A stretch of DNA of 50,805 nucleotides from Halalkalirubrum salinum (GTDB taxonomy: Archaea > Halobacteriota > Halobacteria > Halobacteriales > Haloferacaceae), in NCBI RefSeq assembly GCF_005543295.1, contig NZ_SRSG01000004.1:1-50805 (forward strand), written 5' to 3'. The position numbers were made by a program, and so were the translations under genes. The notes under the pieces are model-generated. The model searched no databases and was not told the DNA's origin. It saw only the letters and a program-made list of their open reading frames with translations. Numbering within the stretch: position 1 is the stretch's first letter; each line of letters begins with the position of its first letter. This document shows positions 50,095 through 50,805 of this stretch, in pieces.

Positions 50095-50514
50095 CTACGG
50101 TTCGAAGGCTTCCGGGACGATCGTTACCGGGACTGCTGCCTCTTCGGCAACCACGAAGTCGGTATGTCCTTCACGAACTGTGGCCAGCCGATTTTTTGCT
50201 CGATGCCCGATCACAATATGGTCGATATTATCGCTTTCTGCGATTTCGAGAAGCTGCTTGCCGATCGTTGTCCCTGACCGGAGTCCATCGCGACTCAGAT
50301 GCTCGAGTTCAAGTTCAGCGTCAACGGAGAGATCGGAATTTAACAGCCAATCCCCAACCTCATCGCGGAACGCTCGTTCGTCGTTCGATGCACTCTCAGT
50401 CTCTGTTATGTGCGTCACATACAGTTTTTCATCTAACCCTGGGGCCAGTCGTACTCCGACGGTTAACACGGTCTCAAACTGGCTGTCATCGCTGATTGCG
50501 ACCAGGATGCCCAT
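50095..50514 (-). CDS. UspA-family protein with diverged ATP loop
   Basis: This 139-residue protein has the Usp fold: GILVAISDDSQFETVLTVG at the start, an acidic middle part, HIVIGHRAKNRLATVREGHTDFV and a C-terminal VPVTIVPEAFEP. The ATP-loop consensus G-x2-G-x9-G-(S/T) is not met, because GHRAKNRLATVREGHTD lacks the second glycine, so ATP binding is doubtful. The ATG at 50514 (MGILVAISDD) is preferred to one 22 codons upstream. It is the fourth Usp gene of the window. Confidence 0.82.
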   Translation of the reverse strand: MGILVAISDDSQFETVLTVGVRLAPGLDEKLYVTHITETESASNDERAFRDEVGDWLLNSDLSVDAELELEHLSRDGLRSGTTIGKQLLEIAESDNIDHIVIGHRAKNRLATVREGHTDFVVAEEAAVPVTIVPEAFEP

Positions 50515-50805
50515 ATACAAATAATGGGTTAGAATCAATAATAGTTGACGCCACGCTGAACCAGACCTGCCGAATGGCAATCTGCTCAGGTACTTGTGAT
50601 TAATTCGGTCAGTAGATTTGCTTAGTAGACGAGAGTAGATTCTGTTGTCTGTCTAAGGAAGCGAGGCTGACAACGCTTCCTCTTCTGAGGACTAGTACTG
50701 GTCGTCTCTGACGTACTTCCAAGCGAAGTGTGAATCTGGAGACCCTATTTGTGAAATTTTACTGAGGGGTACTGGCTGTAGAAGAACTTGACCGAACTAT
50801 AGCGA
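50515..50805. other. Window end, hairpin and no gene
   Basis: The last 291 bases hold an 8-bp perfect inverted repeat (AGGAAGCG at 50656-50663, CGCTTCCT at 50674-50681) with a 10-base loop. A short minus-strand frame of about 34 codons (stop at 50692) has no start. The hairpin could be a terminator or a subterminal hairpin of an IS200/IS605-type element at the edge. Confidence 0.4.

Noticed and set aside
50692-50796. 34-codon minus-strand frame at the window end
   Set aside because: It lacks a start codon and a recognisable family; too short to call without the flanking sequence.

Overview
The window is chromosomal DNA of a halophilic archaeon (class Halobacteria). The predicted proteins are strongly acidic, with Asp/Glu-rich tails and few lysines. 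Many start codons sit 25-30 bases behind a TATA-like element with no ribosome binding site. The informational genes are archaeal (TBP, Spt5, SecE, FtsZ1, D-aminoacyl-tRNA deacylase, initiator tRNA-Met with A1:U72). No rRNA, CRISPR array, complete insertion sequence or prophage is visible. Coding is dense, and CGATCG is conspicuously frequent.

Layout. 0.1-8.4 kb: an SLC13 permease with two TrkA-C domains, small membrane proteins, a PHP protein, an S9 peptidase, a PsiE-like protein, a hypothetical protein and a half-size EamA protein. 8.4-9.9 kb: the YchF/OLA1-type ATPase and a DUF5800 protein. 10-16.5 kb: three genes joined by 4-base ATGA overlaps that together look like a split AddAB/AdnAB-type helicase-nuclease. 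These are an AddB-like subunit without Walker A, a stand-alone Cas4/AddB-like nuclease domain that keeps its Fe-S cysteines but has lost the catalytic D-x-K, and an intact AddA-like helicase-nuclease. A divergent winged-helix gene with three 22-bp direct repeats in its promoter lies beside them. 17-19 kb: a Rieske protein and small membrane proteins. 19.1-22 kb: a tungstate/molybdate ABC transporter (wtpABC) of somewhat different composition. 22.1-26.7 kb: a C2H2-type small protein, spt5-secE, ftsZ1, dtdA and aroE. 26.8-32.5 kb: an acidic repeat protein with a helix-hairpin-helix end, a pabBAC-like operon, a phosphotransferase and a HAD hydrolase.

32.7-41.3 kb: initiator tRNA-Met, a CDGSH Fe-S protein, a two-domain VOC protein, tbp, several UspA proteins, a class V aminotransferase, a TrmB/MarR-like regulator, a membrane-anchored winged-helix protein with a methionine-rich outer loop, and an M20 peptidase. 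41.5-43.9 kb: a sulfur module made of a rhodanese-persulfide dioxygenase-like fusion, two half-size YeeE/YedE transporters and a 49-residue membrane peptide. 43.9-50.8 kb: a lipoprotein, a DUF1269 protein, a DHA2-type exporter behind a perfect 19-bp palindrome, a DUF2238 membrane pair, an MscS channel and another UspA protein.

The most interesting candidates are the three-gene split AddAB-like complex with its repeat-bearing divergent promoter, the methionine-rich transmembrane regulator, and the compact sulfur module. All functions are read from motifs and gene order. No database search was run.
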